64,000 nucleotides of DNA from Fervidobacterium gondwanense DSM 13020 (GTDB taxonomy: Bacteria; Thermotogota; Thermotogae; Thermotogales; Fervidobacteriaceae). The position numbers were made by a program, and so were the translations under genes. Positions 53,480 to 62,402 of this stretch are shown in pieces. Position 1 is the stretch's first letter, and every line of letters starts with the position of its first letter. The DNA is taken from NCBI RefSeq assembly GCF_900143265.1, contig NZ_FRDJ01000002.1:1-64000 (forward strand), written 5' to 3'. Below the pieces are notes generated by a model. That model had not been told where the DNA came from. It made no database searches and saw only the letters and a program-made list of their open reading frames with translations.

Positions 53480-53758
53480 TTAAAAAAAAAGCGGGCTTTT
53501 TTTGCCCGCATAAAGCCGTGGGGGGTGTATCTCAAGGGGGATAGGGGGTTCTCTGTAGTGAGTATACCATTTTTTGTGTTAAATTATCAGTACTCTTTAT
53601 TATAATAACACCGAACAATTGTGTTACAAAATACTTGAATACATGATGTGTTAAGAAGAGCCTTAAAAACATCTCATTTTGCCTCTCAATATATTAGACT
53701 CGATATAATTCAAAATCGTTCAAAATTTTCTAAAATTTTTCCAGGCAGAGGTGGGTTT
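53480..53758. promoter_or_regulatory. intergenic region before the flagellar operon
   Basis: Contains a G/C hairpin GCGGGC (53491-53496) and GCCCGC (53504-53509) whose T-run is on the minus-strand side (nine A at 53482-53490); three G-runs at 53520-53525, 53536-53540 and 53544-53548; and a -10 box TATAAT at 53601-53606, about 150 bases before flhA, without a clear -35. No flagellar sigma-28 promoter (TAAA then GCCGATAA) was seen. The 60 bases before flhA are A/T-rich repeats of CAAAAT and TAAAAT type. Confidence 0.5.
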
Positions 53759-55813
53759 ATGAATTTTGACGTAGTTGTTGCTTTATTGGTCGTAGCAATT
53801 GTGTTGCTGATGATAATACCTATATCTGACTTCATGCTCGACTTCTTTCAGTTATTGAACATATCGATTTCACTTGTAATCCTATTCTCAACGATGTATA
53901 TAACTCACATACTTGAGCTTGCATCATTTCCGACATTATTGCTTATTGTAACTATATTTAGATTAGCCCTGAATGTTGCCTCTACGAGGGCTATATTATT
54001 AGAGGGACCAAAATTTGGTGGTAAAGTGATTCAGACGTTTGGAAATTTCGTCGTTGGTGGTAACTACGTCGTAGGAATCGTAGTTTTCCTTATTTTGGTG
54101 ATCATTCAGTTTATAGTCATAACACGTGGTTCGGAAAGAATTGCGGAAGTTGCAGCGAGGTTTACACTTGATGCAATGCCTGGAAAACAGATGAGTGTCG
54201 ATGCTGACTTGAATGCAGGACTGATAACGGAAGAGGAAGCGCGACGTAGGAGGGAAGAGATAAGGCGAGAAGCAGATTTTTATGGTGCTATGGATGGAGC
54301 CTCAAAATTTGTACGAGGCGATGCGATAGCGAGTATCATAATTACAATAGTTAATAGTCTCGGTGGTATAATTATAGGGGTATTGATGCACCAACTGGGT
54401 TTTGCTGATGCTGCTAAGACCTTTCTTTTGTTCACGGTTGGTGATGGGTTAGTTAGTCAAATACCGGCACTTATGGTTTCAACCGCAACGGGTATAATTG
54501 TTTCTCGTAGTGCGACGAAAGATAACCTTGGAACCGAATTGATAAAAGAACTTTCAGGAGAAAAGAGAGTTATCATTTTAACAGGATTTGTACTGATCTT
54601 TCTCGGTGTTTTTACTCCCCTTCCAACATTCACGAGTTTAATAATTGGCGGATTTTTCTTGATAGTCGGATTTATGATACGTAGGCAAGAACTATTACAA
54701 CCACAAGTGCAACCGATTGGTCCAACGCCGCCTGGCCCTGGTATGCCAGCACCATCTGGTCCTATTCTCTCAACACCGGAAGAGGTTTCAGAAGTTCTTC
54801 AGTCAGATACTGTTGAAATTAACATAGGTTATGGACTTTTACCACTCGCGGATCTTTCACAAGGTGGCGATATGCTTGAAAGGCTAACTATGATTCGAAG
54901 ACAGTTGGCACAAGAATTGGGACTTGTGCTTTCACCAATTCGAGTTCGAGATAGTGTGATATTGAAACCAAACGAATACGCTGTATTTATTAGAGGTGCT
55001 GAAATTGACAGATATGAACTAATCCCTAACAGGCTTTTGGCTATAAATCCTGGATTTGTAAGTGAAAAGATAGCTGGTATAGAGGTGAAAGAACCCGCTT
55101 TCGGTTTGCAGGCTTTTTGGATAGACGAATCGAAAAAGGAAGAAGCCATTCAAAAGGGCTATACAGTAGTCGATCCGCCGACAGTCTTTGCTACGCACAT
55201 AACTGAATTGCTACGCAAACATGCTCCTGAACTGCTTGGGAATAGAGAATTTCAGCTACTGGTAGACGGCGTACGAAATAAGTTTGACAGATTAGTTGAT
55301 GACGTCTTCAACGTTGTGAAACCAACGGTTGTGAAAAAAGTATTACAAGAGTTACTTGCTGAAGGTGTTTCGATAAGAAACTTACCATATATCTTTGAGC
55401 TAATACTTGATAACGCAGATAAAGCAAGAGATGTTGAGATGCTCGTCGAGTATGTACGAAGAGGTCTCAAAAGGCAAATCACAATAAAACTCTTAGCACA
55501 AGATAAACAAATACACGGAATCGCACTTGATAGTGAGCTTGAAAGGTTACTTACGGAGTCGATTTCCGAAAGCGAAGAAGGTAGATACCTGAGTGTTAAC
55601 CCGCAGATTATGCGCGAGATTATAGAAAAGATTTCACAGGAATTGGAACAACTTATGAGAAAAGGTTTTGCACCTGTGCTCGTTGTTTCAGGTACCATAA
55701 GGCCTTACATTGCAAAAATGGTCATTCGATTCATACCTGGCGTAACAGTGATTGCATTTGAAGAGATACCTGAAGATATGAATTTGTCAATTGAGGGTGT
55801 GGTGAAGATATGA
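53759..55813 (+). CDS. flhA: flagellar export protein FlhA
   Basis: A 684-residue inner-membrane component of the flagellar type III export gate. The N-terminal half has eight or so membrane segments, with the conserved loop TRGSERIAEVAARFTLDAMP and KQMSVDADLNAGLITEEEAR near residues 125-165, and the C-terminal half is the cytoplasmic FlhA_C domain that docks chaperone-export complexes. A proline-rich linker (GPTPPGPGMPAPSGP) separates them. ATG 53759 follows AGAGGTGGG; an upstream open frame from 53648 has no ribosome site and no family similarity. It starts an eight-gene operon of flagellar and chemotaxis genes. Confidence 0.96.
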   Translation: MNFDVVVALLVVAIVLLMIIPISDFMLDFFQLLNISISLVILFSTMYITHILELASFPTLLLIVTIFRLALNVASTRAILLEGPKFGGKVIQTFGNFVVGGNYVVGIVVFLILVIIQFIVITRGSERIAEVAARFTLDAMPGKQMSVDADLNAGLITEEEARRRREEIRREADFYGAMDGASKFVRGDAIASIIITIVNSLGGIIIGVLMHQLGFADAAKTFLLFTVGDGLVSQIPALMVSTATGIIVSRSATKDNLGTELIKELSGEKRVIILTGFVLIFLGVFTPLPTFTSLIIGGFFLIVGFMIRRQELLQPQVQPIGPTPPGPGMPAPSGPILSTPEEVSEVLQSDTVEINIGYGLLPLADLSQGGDMLERLTMIRRQLAQELGLVLSPIRVRDSVILKPNEYAVFIRGAEIDRYELIPNRLLAINPGFVSEKIAGIEVKEPAFGLQAFWIDESKKEEAIQKGYTVVDPPTVFATHITELLRKHAPELLGNREFQLLVDGVRNKFDRLVDDVFNVVKPTVVKKVLQELLAEGVSIRNLPYIFELILDNADKARDVEMLVEYVRRGLKRQITIKLLAQDKQIHGIALDSELERLLTESISESEEGRYLSVNPQIMREIIEKISQELEQLMRKGFAPVLVVSGTIRPYIAKMVIRFIPGVTVIAFEEIPEDMNLSIEGVVKI

Positions 55814-56928
55814 TAGTGAAGAAGTATGTTGTTAGCGACATAAAAGAAGCTTTCGAAAAAATAAGAGTTGAACTTGGCAAAGATGCTGTGATTCTCAGCA
55901 CGCGAAAGATAAAGAAAGGTGGTTTTTTAGGGATTGGTGCAAAGACTTATATTGAAGTGACGGCGGCCGTTGAGGAAAAGAAACAGCAACAAACCGAAGA
56001 TAAGGGTCAGATATATAAATTGCAGGAAATACTTTCTAAAACCAAACAACCCCAGCAAAGTCCAGAAGATATTACGGAACTAAAGAAGATGATGCTTGAA
56101 CTTAAGTCCATGATGGTGAGTCAGAGAAGCAATGAACCCCAGTGGGTTCAAGACTTTAGAAAAGCTTTGAGTAAACAAGACATAGATGAAGAGATATCAG
56201 AAAAGATCATCGAATACGCAAGGGTAAAATACCAGGAACTGGATTTTTCAAATGAAAACACTAGACTAATACTCTCAGAGATGTTCCTTCCTTTCTTGAA
56301 TACATCGGTACCAGAGATAAAGGGAAAAGTTATGTTTGTAGGGCCGACTGGTGTTGGGAAGACCACAACACTGGCAAAATTAGCCGCAAAATTGAAGCTA
56401 AACGATCATAGAAGAGTTGGGATAATTACTCTTGATACGTATAGAATAGCAGCGGTTGATCAGCTGAAAACTTACGCTATGCTTCTCGATGTCCCGATAA
56501 GAGTTGCATACACTCCAAAGGAAGCAAAACTTGAAATAGAAGCACTCGCTGATTACGATATAATCCTTATTGACTCCGCTGGAAGAAGTCAAAAAAACGA
56601 ACTCCACATGACAGAAATCAAAGCAATGAGTGAGATTGTTGAACCCGACTATGTCTTTTTAGTTGTTGGCATGCAATACAGATCAGAAGACGTGAAAGAG
56701 ATTGCTTCTAAGTTCTCGATAGTTTCACCAACCCATGTAATTCTTTCCAAGATGGATGAAACATCATCGCTTGGACACTTTGTAAACGTTCCGACATTTT
56801 TGAATGTTCCCATAGCTTTTGTTACGAATGGACAGAGAGTACCAGACGATATAATTGAAGCGAACAGCAGGGAATTAGCCGTTTTACTCTCACGCGAGGT
56901 GTTAAAAAATGCAAGATCAAGCAAGTAG
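55810..56928 (+). CDS. flhF: flagellar biosynthesis GTPase FlhF
   Basis: A 372-residue SRP-type GTPase that sets flagellar position and number. The N-terminal part holds ELGKDAVILSTRKIKKGGFL, then a Gln/Lys-rich linker (EEKKQQQTEDKGQ), then the NG domain with G1 GPTGVGKTTTLAKLAAKL, DTYRIAAVDQLKTYA and G3 DSAGRSQ. It overlaps flhA by four bases (ATGA) and flhG by 20. Confidence 0.95.
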   Translation: MIVKKYVVSDIKEAFEKIRVELGKDAVILSTRKIKKGGFLGIGAKTYIEVTAAVEEKKQQQTEDKGQIYKLQEILSKTKQPQQSPEDITELKKMMLELKSMMVSQRSNEPQWVQDFRKALSKQDIDEEISEKIIEYARVKYQELDFSNENTRLILSEMFLPFLNTSVPEIKGKVMFVGPTGVGKTTTLAKLAAKLKLNDHRRVGIITLDTYRIAAVDQLKTYAMLLDVPIRVAYTPKEAKLEIEALADYDIILIDSAGRSQKNELHMTEIKAMSEIVEPDYVFLVVGMQYRSEDVKEIASKFSIVSPTHVILSKMDETSSLGHFVNVPTFLNVPIAFVTNGQRVPDDIIEANSRELAVLLSREVLKNARSSK

Positions 56929-57745
56929 TTTAAAAAGCAGTCAGATAGTGTCAGTTATAAGTGGAAAAGGTGGGGTAGGTAAAACGTTGGTGTCTACAAA
57001 CATGGCTGCAGTAATCGCGGAAAGCGGAAGAAAAGTACTGCTCTTAGACGCCGATGTGGGATTTACAAATGCGGATATACTTCTCGGAGCGTACCCGAAG
57101 TTTACAATGAAAGATTTCGTGAATCATAAATGTTCGATAGAAGAACTTGTCACACCAACAAAATATGGTTTGGATCTCATGTCACTTGGGGGAGACGTTA
57201 CCGACTTACTTGCGACAAACGAGTTAGTCTTGAAGGATTTCGCGGTGCACTTCTTGAAGCTGTTAGATCATTATGATTTGGTCATAATGGACATGCCACC
57301 AGGTTTTTCGAATTCCTACATGCCATTCCTAACATTGACGGACGATTTTGTTATCATGACAACACCAGAACCTACATCTGTGGTTAATACTTACACCATG
57401 ATAAAACTCCTCAGTCTCAAGGGAATTAATGGTGAAAACATCCATGTTGTCGCGAACATGGTTCAGAATTCTAAGGATGCAACGAAACTTATGGAAAGGC
57501 TGACTGAGGTTGTTGAAAAGTTTGCAGGAAACAAGGTGTCATCCGTTACACTTATGAAAGAACACCCGTTGGTGGTCAAAAGTATTCAAGACAGAGAGCT
57601 TTTTGTTGTCAGATACAGAAGCATACAACCAGCGTTTTCTATTATGAGAATCGCTTCTAATTTGCTTAAGGAGAATATCAACAAAAAGGATGAAAACACT
57701 CTGATTCAGAGATTTCTCAATTTCTTTAGAGGTGAATACAGGTGA
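56909..57745 (+). CDS. flhG: flagellar number regulator FlhG (MinD-like ATPase)
   Basis: A 278-residue ParA/MinD-type ATPase. Walker A is SGKGGVGKTLVSTNMA, switch II DMPPGFSN, and the central MTTPEPTSVVNTYTMIK is typical of FlhG/YlxH. The C-terminal KDENTLIQRFLNFF can form an amphipathic helix. It works with FlhF to limit flagellar number. The gene overlaps flhF and the next PilZ-type gene (four bases). Confidence 0.94.
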   Translation: MQDQASSLKSSQIVSVISGKGGVGKTLVSTNMAAVIAESGRKVLLLDADVGFTNADILLGAYPKFTMKDFVNHKCSIEELVTPTKYGLDLMSLGGDVTDLLATNELVLKDFAVHFLKLLDHYDLVIMDMPPGFSNSYMPFLTLTDDFVIMTTPEPTSVVNTYTMIKLLSLKGINGENIHVVANMVQNSKDATKLMERLTEVVEKFAGNKVSSVTLMKEHPLVVKSIQDRELFVVRYRSIQPAFSIMRIASNLLKENINKKDENTLIQRFLNFFRGEYR

Positions 57746-58299
57746 CTTTGGAAGAGTATATTAATGCCAATTTAATGAATGCTGTGCTTCGAGGATTTAC
57801 AAAAGATGGAGAAATAACAGTCCGACTCAAAGGTATAAAAGGACGAGTTTTTGTGATAACTTTTGTCACAATTCTCAGTATCCCAGAATTACTCAGAGTA
57901 GATGTTCCAATCGAAGGTTTTGTTATAACATTTGTCGGGAAGCTTAAAAGCATAAATGAAGGCTTGTATGAATACGAAGCTCTGGACAAAGTTGGTATTT
58001 TGCAAAGAAGGACTAAGCCAAGATACGCCGCGTTTGAGGAGTGCTCGATATATGGTTTTGATACCGTTATTATTGACGTCTCAGAAAACGGATGTCAGGT
58101 AATATCAGAATTCAAACCAAAGCTGAAAGAAAAGATAGAGATGAAACTCGAGAGGATAAATTCCTCTATAGTTGAGGGCACGGTAATGTGGGTTGTTGAA
58201 GAAGAAGAATGTTATAGGTATGGAATCTTCATTGAGGATATAAAACCTGAATGGAAAGAATTAGTTGAAAACTATAAGCAAATAGGAGAGGGACTGTGA
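57742..58299 (+). CDS. PilZ-domain protein, first of two
   Basis: A 185-residue protein with a c-di-GMP-binding PilZ core in its second half. The binding motif is QRRTKPRYAAF (RRxxxR form, near residue 90) together with IDVSENGCQV (DxSxxG form). The N-terminal half (residues 1-88) is a beta-rich segment resembling the YcgR N-terminal barrel, but divergent. The GTG overlaps the flhG stop and follows AGAGGTG. It is probably a second-messenger effector on the motor or export apparatus, next to a second, more canonical PilZ protein. Confidence 0.78.
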   Translation: MTLEEYINANLMNAVLRGFTKDGEITVRLKGIKGRVFVITFVTILSIPELLRVDVPIEGFVITFVGKLKSINEGLYEYEALDKVGILQRRTKPRYAAFEECSIYGFDTVIIDVSENGCQVISEFKPKLKEKIEMKLERINSSIVEGTVMWVVEEEECYRYGIFIEDIKPEWKELVENYKQIGEGL

Positions 58300-58967
58300 T
58301 GGCTTATGTAGAACTTGTCGATGCTTCAAAAACGCTGAAGATAGGTTTACCGGCAAGTATAAAAATAGTTTTTGTCAAAGAATTGGAAGGTGTCTACAAG
58401 AGTAATGTTGCAGACATAGATTTCAACCGTCGAATCCTTTTTTTATCAATTCCATCTTTAAAAGGCAAGTTTATACCAATTCCCAAAGGTGTTAGAATGA
58501 CCGTAAATCTTTTCGATAGATCTTCAGTATATGAGTTTGATACTGTATCTTTGGGAGTCATAAAGTATGATAACATGTACGTGATTCCAGTTCCATTCCC
58601 TGAGAGTGTTAGAAAGACGGAGCGTAGAAAATTCGTTAGAGTGCCAATTTACGTGGAGGGAAAATTTTATATTTCAGTTGAGAATGAGACAGAGTCGTTT
58701 GTTTTCACAACCAAAAATATTAGTGCCGGTGGGCTCATGATGGCTACAAAGAAGTATTTGAAGGTTGGTGATATAATATATATCGATTTAAAGCTTGATA
58801 CAGACTTGATGATGAACAAACAGAAGTCTAAAATTGTTCGCGAAGATGAGCACACTGAAGATGGATTTGTATACGGTGTTCAATTCTTGGATTTGCCAGT
58901 CTCTCTTGAAACAAAATTGGTTAGATTTGTTTTCCAGAAAGAACTGAAAATGAAGAGTATAAGATAA
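58299..58967 (+). CDS. ycgR: YcgR-like PilZ-domain protein
   Basis: A 222-residue protein with the YcgR layout: an N-terminal beta domain (about 1-105) and a C-terminal PilZ domain with KTERRKFVRVPI (RRxxxR) and KNISAGGLMMA (NxSxxG). YcgR binds c-di-GMP and slows the flagellar motor. ATG 58299 follows AGGAGAGG; it starts directly at the end of the preceding PilZ gene. The pair between flhG and cheC couples c-di-GMP signals to motility (inference). Confidence 0.85.
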   Translation: MAYVELVDASKTLKIGLPASIKIVFVKELEGVYKSNVADIDFNRRILFLSIPSLKGKFIPIPKGVRMTVNLFDRSSVYEFDTVSLGVIKYDNMYVIPVPFPESVRKTERRKFVRVPIYVEGKFYISVENETESFVFTTKNISAGGLMMATKKYLKVGDIIYIDLKLDTDLMMNKQKSKIVREDEHTEDGFVYGVQFLDLPVSLETKLVRFVFQKELKMKSIR

Positions 58968-59006
58968 TTTTCAATGGTCTTGCCTTATTTGAAGGGAGGA
59001 AGAAGG

Positions 59007-59621
59007 ATGCTTGAAAAGCTTACAGACGTTCAGTTAGACGCGATAAAAGAAGTTGGAAACATAGGAACAGGTAATGCAGCAACTGCACTCTCAATGATGC
59101 TTGATAAAAAGGTGGACATTTCGGTTCCTCAGGTAAAAGTTGTCCCTATTTCTAAGATACCTTTTTTGTTTGAGAAACCTGAGGAAGTTGTTTGTTCAGT
59201 AAAGATGGAACTTAGAGAGGATATGACGGGTGAGATCCTCTTAATTTTTGAACCCAACACAGTTAAGATTATAGCAAAAGCATTAACAGGTGTAGAAGTT
59301 AATGATGTCACCGAACTTGATGAATTTACATCTTCAATGCTCAAAGAAATAGGAAATATAATGTGCGGTTCATATGTAACTGCACTGGCAGGTTTTACAA
59401 ACCTTTTCATAAATCCAGAACCACCAGAATTAACCATAGATATGATAAGCGCCATAATATCAGAAATTTCAATTCCATTAGCGATGGCAGGTGAGGAAAG
59501 CATAATGCTCATTGAGACGCTCATAGAGATAGAAGGCATAGAACAAAAGCTGCAGGGATATCTGCTCTTAGTTCCATCCGTGGAGTCATTGGAAAAGCTC
59601 CTTAAAGCCTTAGGGATGTGA
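59007..59621 (+). CDS. cheC: CheY-P phosphatase CheC
   Basis: A 204-residue chemotaxis phosphatase. Both active-site helices of the CheC pseudo-twofold fold are intact: DAIKEVGNIGTGNA near residue 8 and SMLKEIGNIMCGSYV near residue 108, each with the Glu and Asn used to dephosphorylate CheY-P. Length equals that of the Thermotoga maritima protein (205 as I recall). The ATG follows GGGAGGAAGAAGG; an upstream open frame from 58974 is not needed. It is followed at once by cheD, its regulator. Confidence 0.95.
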   Translation: MLEKLTDVQLDAIKEVGNIGTGNAATALSMMLDKKVDISVPQVKVVPISKIPFLFEKPEEVVCSVKMELREDMTGEILLIFEPNTVKIIAKALTGVEVNDVTELDEFTSSMLKEIGNIMCGSYVTALAGFTNLFINPEPPELTIDMISAIISEISIPLAMAGEESIMLIETLIEIEGIEQKLQGYLLLVPSVESLEKLLKALGM

Positions 59622-59626
59622 TAAAT

Positions 59627-60106
59627 ATGAAGAAAAAGGTTATAATAGGAATAGGCGAATGGGCTGTTGAAAAGAATCCCGCAGTTTTGGTAACACTCGG
59701 CTTGGGTTCTTGCGTTGGCGTGTGTATTAGAGACCCAGTGGCTAAGGTAGGAGGAATGGTTCATGTAATGCTACCTGAAAGTGGCGGTAAACCTACGAAT
59801 ACACCTGGCAAGTTTGCTGATACCGGTATAGATTTGGTCATTGAAGAGATGGTAAAGATGGGAGCAAGTAGGGGTAGACTTGAGGCTAAGATTGCTGGTG
59901 GAGCCTCGATGTTTCAGTCTGCTATGGACATAGGTGCAAGAAACACCCAGGCTGTGAGAAATGCGCTTCAAAGAAATGGTGTAAGGATTTTAGCTGAGGA
60001 TACAGGCGGTAATAAAGCTAGGAGCATTGAATATGATATTGAAAGTGGGAAGTTACTTGTTAGAAAAGTTAAAACAGGTGATGCTGTGGAGGTTATAGAA
60101 ATTTGA
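59627..60106 (+). CDS. cheD: chemoreceptor glutamine deamidase CheD
   Basis: A 159-residue protein that deamidates receptor glutamines and also binds CheC. The catalytic Cys29 lies in GLGSCVGV and His46 in MVHVML; the Thr of the triad is in TLGLGS. The RNTQAVRNALQRNGVRILAED segment completes the fold. ATG 59627 is preferred over GTG 59618. It overlaps the sigma factor gene by four bases. Confidence 0.95.
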   Translation: MKKKVIIGIGEWAVEKNPAVLVTLGLGSCVGVCIRDPVAKVGGMVHVMLPESGGKPTNTPGKFADTGIDLVIEEMVKMGASRGRLEAKIAGGASMFQSAMDIGARNTQAVRNALQRNGVRILAEDTGGNKARSIEYDIESGKLLVRKVKTGDAVEVIEI

Positions 60107-60804
60107 TTGTTAATAAAGAATCAATAATAAGAGAATTCTTGCCTTTAATCGGAAAGATGGCTAAGGATCTAAAAGTTAATCTTCCACGTAATGTTGAAAT
60201 TGATGATTTAATTCAGGAGGGTGTAATTGCCCTCTTGCAAGCTGTGGAAAAATACGACCCAAGACATGGAGCAACATTTAAGACATATGTCTATAATAGA
60301 ATAAAAGGTGCAATGATAGACTATTTGAGAAAATTAGATTATCTCCCGAAGAATGTCAGACAGGATATCAAAAGGTTGGACAAGGCACTTTCAGAATTTT
60401 ACGTACAACACCAGCGACTCCCAAAATATGAGGAATTAGCTGAGATCCTTAACATGAGTGTAGAAGATATCCAGCAAATTTATAATGAACTGATGTTGAA
60501 GCAGTACATGAATATTGATGAATATCTTTTTGAAGTTCAAGAAAATTCACATATTAACTTTGATATATCATCAGACGAAGATGTTAGAGAACAGGCATGG
60601 AAATCTATACTTTATGAACAACTAATTTTGGCGATAAATAAATTAGATGAAAGAGAGCAACTTATACTTAGCCTAAGATTTGAACATGAGCTTTCACTTA
60701 AAGAAATTGCTGAAATTCTTGGTGTAAGCGAATCAAGGGTTTCTCAATTATTAAGTGCGATACTCTCGAAGCTTCGAGCTTCTATTGAAGCAGAGAGGGA
60801 GTGA
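60103..60804 (+). CDS. fliA: flagellar sigma factor (FliA/WhiG type, sigma-28)
   Basis: A 233-residue sigma-70 family factor without region 1.1. Region 2 has EIDDLIQEGVIALLQAVEKY and GATFKTYVYNRIKGAMIDYL, region 3 YLPKNVRQDIKRLDKAL, and region 4 LSLKEIAEILGVSESRVSQL. The placement after cheC and cheD and the RIKGAM(I/L)D block point to the flagellar FliA/WhiG type. The start is TTG at 60103, nine bases from TGGAGGT, overlapping the cheD stop. Confidence 0.92.
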   Translation: MIVNKESIIREFLPLIGKMAKDLKVNLPRNVEIDDLIQEGVIALLQAVEKYDPRHGATFKTYVYNRIKGAMIDYLRKLDYLPKNVRQDIKRLDKALSEFYVQHQRLPKYEELAEILNMSVEDIQQIYNELMLKQYMNIDEYLFEVQENSHINFDISSDEDVREQAWKSILYEQLILAINKLDEREQLILSLRFEHELSLKEIAEILGVSESRVSQLLSAILSKLRASIEAERE

Positions 60805-60809
60805 TGCAG

Positions 60810-61127
60810 ATGGCAGAACCAATTAGTGGCATACAGAATCAGACGATCTTTTTGAAAGTTAGCCATGAAAATTCTCATATGGTGAGTATACAGCAGTATG
60901 CTGCACAAGCTGCAAGTATGAGTAGTGCACAAAGTGTTGCGAGAAGAACTGAAGCAGAGCTCCGTTCAACAAGAAATGTTGAAAATACCGAGCAAAAGTA
61001 CATGAAAAGCGCCACGGAGGGCAAGAGTCAGGGAGAGTACTACTCCTCGGAGAGAAAAGCTAAAGAAGGGGTAAGGGATAAAATTAAGAATCAAGATAAT
61101 TCTCATATATTAGATGTGAGGGTATGA
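60810..61127 (+). CDS. unknown protein downstream of fliA, 105 residues
   Basis: A 105-residue, polar, helix-prone protein, rich in Ser, Gln, Lys and Glu (YAAQAASMSSAQSVARRTEA; MKSATEGKSQGEYYSSERKA). It has no signal, membrane segment or known motif. ATG 60810 follows GAGAGGGAG at eight bases; the earlier in-frame ATG 60804 and GTG 60801 fall inside the ribosome site. It starts five bases after the fliA stop and is followed closely by two more unrecognised genes. The low-complexity composition suggests a flexible adaptor or chaperone-like protein, but nothing in sequence proves this. Confidence 0.7.
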   Translation: MAEPISGIQNQTIFLKVSHENSHMVSIQQYAAQAASMSSAQSVARRTEAELRSTRNVENTEQKYMKSATEGKSQGEYYSSERKAKEGVRDKIKNQDNSHILDVRV

Positions 61128-61130
61128 ATT

Positions 61131-61619
61131 ATGATCGGCTATCTTAGCGTCAAAAGCATCGATGGAAAGTACTTGGGAGGAATCTTGATCGTTAACGATT
61201 ACGGCATTCCTGTCGAGTTCAAGTACTCCGAGCCTATAGTTCCAACGAGGCTGCAGCAAATTATTTACGGAAATTCGCTTGAATATTACTTAAATACCGA
61301 GATTATTTCAAAAGGTTTGATACAAAAGCTGGAAAATCGACCAGAATTATTGTTAGTCGAGGATCCTATGTTACTTTTCGACAAGAATATCGTTATGGTA
61401 ACACTGCTACCACAAATGGTTAACGAAAAAACTGAAGGCAACGAAGCTGTTGTAAATGTCAATAACAAGAGTATACGAATAACTTTTCCTGAAAACATAA
61501 AAGTAGAGAATACTCTTGTCCAAAAAGTTGTAGAGCTATCTCAGAAATTCGATATATTTGAACCATTTGATAGGATAGAGAAGGCACTTGAGTACGTATG
61601 CGAATCGCAAGAGAGATAA
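61131..61619 (+). CDS. unknown protein, 162 residues
   Basis: A 162-residue soluble protein that begins MIGYLSVKSIDGKYLGGILI, with mixed alpha/beta character. It has no export signal or recognised motif. It starts four bases after the preceding stop codon. It and its neighbours are probably co-transcribed with the flagellar operon; function unknown. Confidence 0.75.
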   Translation: MIGYLSVKSIDGKYLGGILIVNDYGIPVEFKYSEPIVPTRLQQIIYGNSLEYYLNTEIISKGLIQKLENRPELLLVEDPMLLFDKNIVMVTLLPQMVNEKTEGNEAVVNVNNKSIRITFPENIKVENTLVQKVVELSQKFDIFEPFDRIEKALEYVCESQER

Positions 61620-62371
61620 TAGAAACTCTCAAACTTGAACTGGGTTTTCTAAAGAGCAAAAGTGTACAGTTGGAATTTAAGTCTGACGTGAAAAATGAGT
61701 CTATCAAGTTTGAGTCTCAGTTTGATAAGCTCGATATTGTAGTACCTTTTTTTAAAGATTTGCACGCAAGTTTTTCTCTGAAAGTTGATAGTTTAGTTGA
61801 GAATTCGCAAGCTTTAAAAGTAAGAAATACTAACGGAAACTTAACTTTGAATGTTAACAGTTGCCATCTTGCCCAACGCATAGCCGTACATGAATCGCTT
61901 CCAAAGTCGGAATTCCTGATAAAAAATTATGAGATGGCATCTTACTATGCAAAAATACAATCGGTTACCCCATCCTTTGATTTCTCTGCACTTTCTCACA
62001 ACGTTATAGGGCAGGCTAAAATTAGTGGGTACCGTAGCGTCAAATTTCCTTCAAATATCCGAGTTGAAGAGGGAAAAAATTTTCCAATCTACTTGTGTGA
62101 ATATATACCCTCACAGTATGTAGAAAAAGCAAAAATCTTGGATGCGTTAAAAGCATTGAGTCAAAAACACGATATATCTCACCTAAAGTTTTACGCTTAT
62201 TATAAAGAAATACCAATTACGAATGTTGAGTCAATAAAGATCCTACAAAATAGAAACATAAGGGTTTACTTTAACTCCAAGGTTGCTTTGAAAGGGTATA
62301 ATAGGAACGTGACATTCAAAGATGTATTGGTTTTTAAATACGATGACAAGTATCTTTACCACCTTTTATAG
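61598..62371 (+). CDS. unknown protein, 257 residues
   Basis: A 257-residue protein with many beta strands (LTLNVNSCHLAQRIAVHESL; FKDVLVFKYDDKYLYHLL) and no signal peptide, membrane segment or recognised domain. The ATG lies 22 bases inside the preceding gene, with no strong ribosome site (GAG before it), so translation is likely coupled to it. It ends the flagellar run; a 120-base gap with the rnf promoter follows. Confidence 0.72.
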   Translation: MRIAREIIETLKLELGFLKSKSVQLEFKSDVKNESIKFESQFDKLDIVVPFFKDLHASFSLKVDSLVENSQALKVRNTNGNLTLNVNSCHLAQRIAVHESLPKSEFLIKNYEMASYYAKIQSVTPSFDFSALSHNVIGQAKISGYRSVKFPSNIRVEEGKNFPIYLCEYIPSQYVEKAKILDALKALSQKHDISHLKFYAYYKEIPITNVESIKILQNRNIRVYFNSKVALKGYNRNVTFKDVLVFKYDDKYLYHLL

Positions 62372-62402
62372 TTTTTTCACACAAAATTAGACAAATTTAA
62401 TC

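Noticed and set aside
53648-53758. An N-terminal extension of FlhA from 53648
   Set aside because: The best ribosome site is right before ATG 53759, and the extension has no FlhA character.
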